A stretch of 64,000 nucleotides of DNA from Monosporascus cannonballus (lineage: Eukaryota; Ascomycota; Sordariomycetes; Xylariales), in NCBI GenBank assembly GCA_004154925.1, contig QJNS01000178.1, forward strand, positions 101,875 to 165,874, in the 5' to 3' direction. The notes beneath the pieces are model-generated. The model was not told where the DNA came from. It saw nothing but the letters and a program-made list of their open reading frames with translations, and ran no database searches. Positions 62,284 through 64,000 of this stretch are shown in pieces (within the stretch, counting starts at the first letter, position 1; each line of letters begins with the position of its first letter). Position numbers and translations under genes: made by a program.

Positions 62284-62505
62284 ATGGCGACGAAAATCGG
62301 TATACCCCGTAAGTTCCGCTCAAGAAATTTCCCACGAATATATTGTATTATATTTGGCACAGTAGGTAAGCACGGAGTTCGCCTTTACTATGGGCCATCA
62401 GTATTGATATGCTCCGTTTTTATTCCCTGCTTATTTTTTGCTTTATTTTTGATATTAATGGCAATTAGGGCATTTGTTAGGTATTTAAAGAGCGAACGAA
62501 TATAA
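62284..62505 (+). CDS. Small putative membrane protein, 73 residues
   Basis: The ATG opens MATKIGIPRKFRSRNFPRIY. The middle is LYYGPSVLICSVFIPCLFFA followed by LFLILMAI, one hydrophobic span of about 25 residues, and the C-terminus is basic (RYLKSERI). The DNA has normal composition without RIP signs. No relative is known to me. It may be a real single-pass protein or part of a larger spliced gene. Confidence 0.3.
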   Translation: MATKIGIPRKFRSRNFPRIYCIIFGTVGKHGVRLYYGPSVLICSVFIPCLFFALFLILMAIRAFVRYLKSERI

Positions 62506-63340
62506 CGTCTGGTATAAAGATCGCGATTTACGCCGCAAATCGGGATATTACCAAGTGGTTGTCGTAACGTTATAATAGTTAGGTTAAGCGGTCGAAAAGT
62601 TGTCGGAGTTATAACGGGAAAGGGCAGGGTATGGCGAAAATGCCTTAGTTATCGAAAGCCGGCTTTCGTTTCGGCGGACGATGTAATATTTTTAATAAAT
62701 TAGTCGCCCCTAAAAAAGGAAGACGTAAGCCAGGGGTAAAGATAGTCGGCTCGAGGTTGGCGTATCGTGCAACTGGCCTTTAAATTAGTACCTAAGGCAA
62801 ATAGTTACGGGTTTAGCTATAGCCATTCTTAATGTTAATTATTTTGCCTTTAGGAGCCCGTTTCGACCGCGTTGGTCGACGATCGGGCCGGCGTGTATGT
62901 GATTATCGCGATCTTAAGTTGCTTTATAAAATAGGTATAAATCTTTAGGAATACCTATTTACTTTCCGTAAGGATTATAGGCCGAATTAATAAATTGAAA
63001 GCGGTAAAATAGGGGATTGAATTTAGCCCTAAGGGGGGATTTTCTGAATATCTTTAGTTACGTAATCCTGCAAGGTAACGTCGTTTTATAACCTTTTCAG
63101 GTTTTTTGCCTATGCTTTATAGGAGCATAAAAGGCTGTTACTGCCCCGATAATCAAAATTCAGGTTTGTTCGTTTTTCCTATTATTTTTACCCTTTTCCG
63201 TATTTTTTTATACCAAGCAGTTTTTTTACGTTACCGTTATATCTGCATATTTTTCAACCGATTTTAATTACTTACCCAAATAGCGATTAATATTTTAACG
63301 ATTGGTTCCGTAATTTTTAGGAATACCTTTAAATCCAGAA
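62506..63340. other. No clear gene
   Basis: Composition is near normal in the first 500 bp. Several frames are open for 30-50 codons (for example LVAPKKGRRKPGVKIVGSRL near 62700, +) but none continues. It may be the damaged upstream part of the gene at 63340. Confidence 0.3.
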
Positions 63341-63880
63341 TAACCGCTATTTTCGATAAGTACGTTCTAAAGGGAATAAAGCCCTTTAAGCGGCAGCGTG
63401 ACGACGCCTTACGGATACGGGTTCGTAATTACCCGGAACCTATGCGCCTTTTTTACGACGTTATGGCGGATTACGGCAAGAAATCGGCAACTCTGTTAAA
63501 CCAATTACGTCTGAATTTCCAGAGCGTCCTTAACTATACATTCGACGACTCGCCGTCGGGGTCCAGCGGTAGGACGATATGTCGATATTATTGCAGGAGT
63601 TCGCTACCTTTCTATCCCAGGATAGTTTTAGCGGCATTTAGTTTGGAGCTGGTTTTGCAAAATTTATCCACGAATATGTTACGGAGGAACTAAAGCCATT
63701 CGCATAGGAACGAGATGAGGCTTTGCGGGTGGGGGTTCTTAGTTACCCGAAGCCTTTCCGTTTTTGTTGCGACCGAATAGCGGAGTATAAGAGATAATTA
63801 ACGGCCGTCTTAGGGGAATTGCGGTATAACCTTTAGAGCGTCCTTGATCAAAAGTTGGGCTGTCTTGCCTTGGCAGTCCT
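63340..63880 (+). pseudogene. Frameshifted gene with an internally duplicated module, unknown family
   Basis: Module 1 reads KPFKRQRDDALRIRVRNYPE, FYDVMADYGKKSATLLNQLR, LNFQSVL (63379-63540). Module 2 reads KPF, then after a stop ERDEALRVGVLSYPKPFR, then IAEYKR and LGELRYNL, SVL (63693-63850). Between them lies ILLQEFATFLSQDSFSGI and FIHEYVTEELKPF. The second module is one frame away and has TAG/TAA stops where module 1 has Gln or Lys. The units are helical and charged, about 104 residues apart. I do not recognise the family. Confidence 0.4.
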
Positions 63881-64000
63881 GGAGTTAAGTCAGACACCCA
63901 GGTCACGCACCGGGGGTTTCCCATACAAAATCCGGAAACCCGTATATTTATAACTAATTAACAAACACAATATTTAAAAAAAGAAAAACAAAATAACAAT
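63881..64000. other. Window end
   Basis: The last 60 bp return to AT-rich DNA; no gene is seen. Confidence 0.3.

Noticed and set aside
1..64000. Mitochondrial or bacterial origin because of the extreme A/T content
   Set aside because: No organellar genes, rRNA or tRNA are seen. Nuclear fungal retrotransposons, RIP-type decay and fungal NLR/FunK1 families are present instead.
1..64000. CRISPR array or bacterial defence system
   Set aside because: The only regular repeats are the 21-bp coding minisatellite and the 99-bp ankyrin units. There are no unique spacers between repeats and no cas-like proteins.

Overview
The window looks like an AT-rich, gene-poor compartment of a filamentous ascomycete genome. 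Three things suggest this. (i) Long stretches are almost pure A/T, and their remaining C and G sit mostly in CpG; this is the pattern left by repeat-induced point mutation (RIP: C to T, mainly in CpA, on both strands). (ii) The elements are of fungal type: Ty3/gypsy, Ty1/copia, pogo/Fot1 and Tc1. (iii) The only cellular genes recognised are fungal families: a FunK1 protein kinase and a PNP_UDP/ankyrin NOD-like receptor (NLR). I cannot name the species. Introns were not modelled, and all family calls come from reading translations by eye.

Layout. 1-6485: a gypsy element (family G1, + strand) entering from the left edge. It sits in a solo copia LTR (6486-6602), which itself interrupts a pogo-type transposase (6603-6940, - strand). 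9329-14731: a complete gypsy element (G2, - strand) with 190-bp LTRs and a TTACG target duplication. 15516-17815: a truncated gypsy element (G3). 23040-36670: a complete G3 element (+ strand, ATTTA duplication) that carries a solo LTR of its own family (26687-26892, CGAAT) and a complete copia element (C1, - strand, 30251-36318, AATAC). 39197-40000: the left end of a Tc1-type element cut by a second copia element (C2, + strand, 40001-about 44486). 44490-44650: a GC-rich foldback island. 47870-49640: a FunK1 kinase pseudogene. 50546-50641: an assembly gap followed by a poly-C run.

52048-62096 is one NLR gene, now broken. It has a PNP_UDP N-terminal domain damaged by RIP-type changes, a 7-residue coding minisatellite, a second complete G1 element (53480-60374, - strand, 393-bp LTRs, TCCAG/TCCAA duplication), and a C-terminal part with about 13 ankyrin repeats that is nearly free of RIP. 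The NACHT NTPase domain expected between the two halves is not in the window. The last 1.9 kb hold a small membrane-protein ORF and a frameshifted gene with an internally duplicated module.

No gene here can be called intact and functional with confidence. The clearest picture is of a transposon graveyard: the catalytic DD of four reverse transcriptases has been altered (mostly to Asn) and zinc-knuckle Cys residues have become Tyr, all by RIP-type transitions, around a decayed immune-receptor locus. The least explained item is a long ORF antisense to both G1 copies, lying between pol and the 3' LTR. It stays in one frame apart from stops that RIP could have made.
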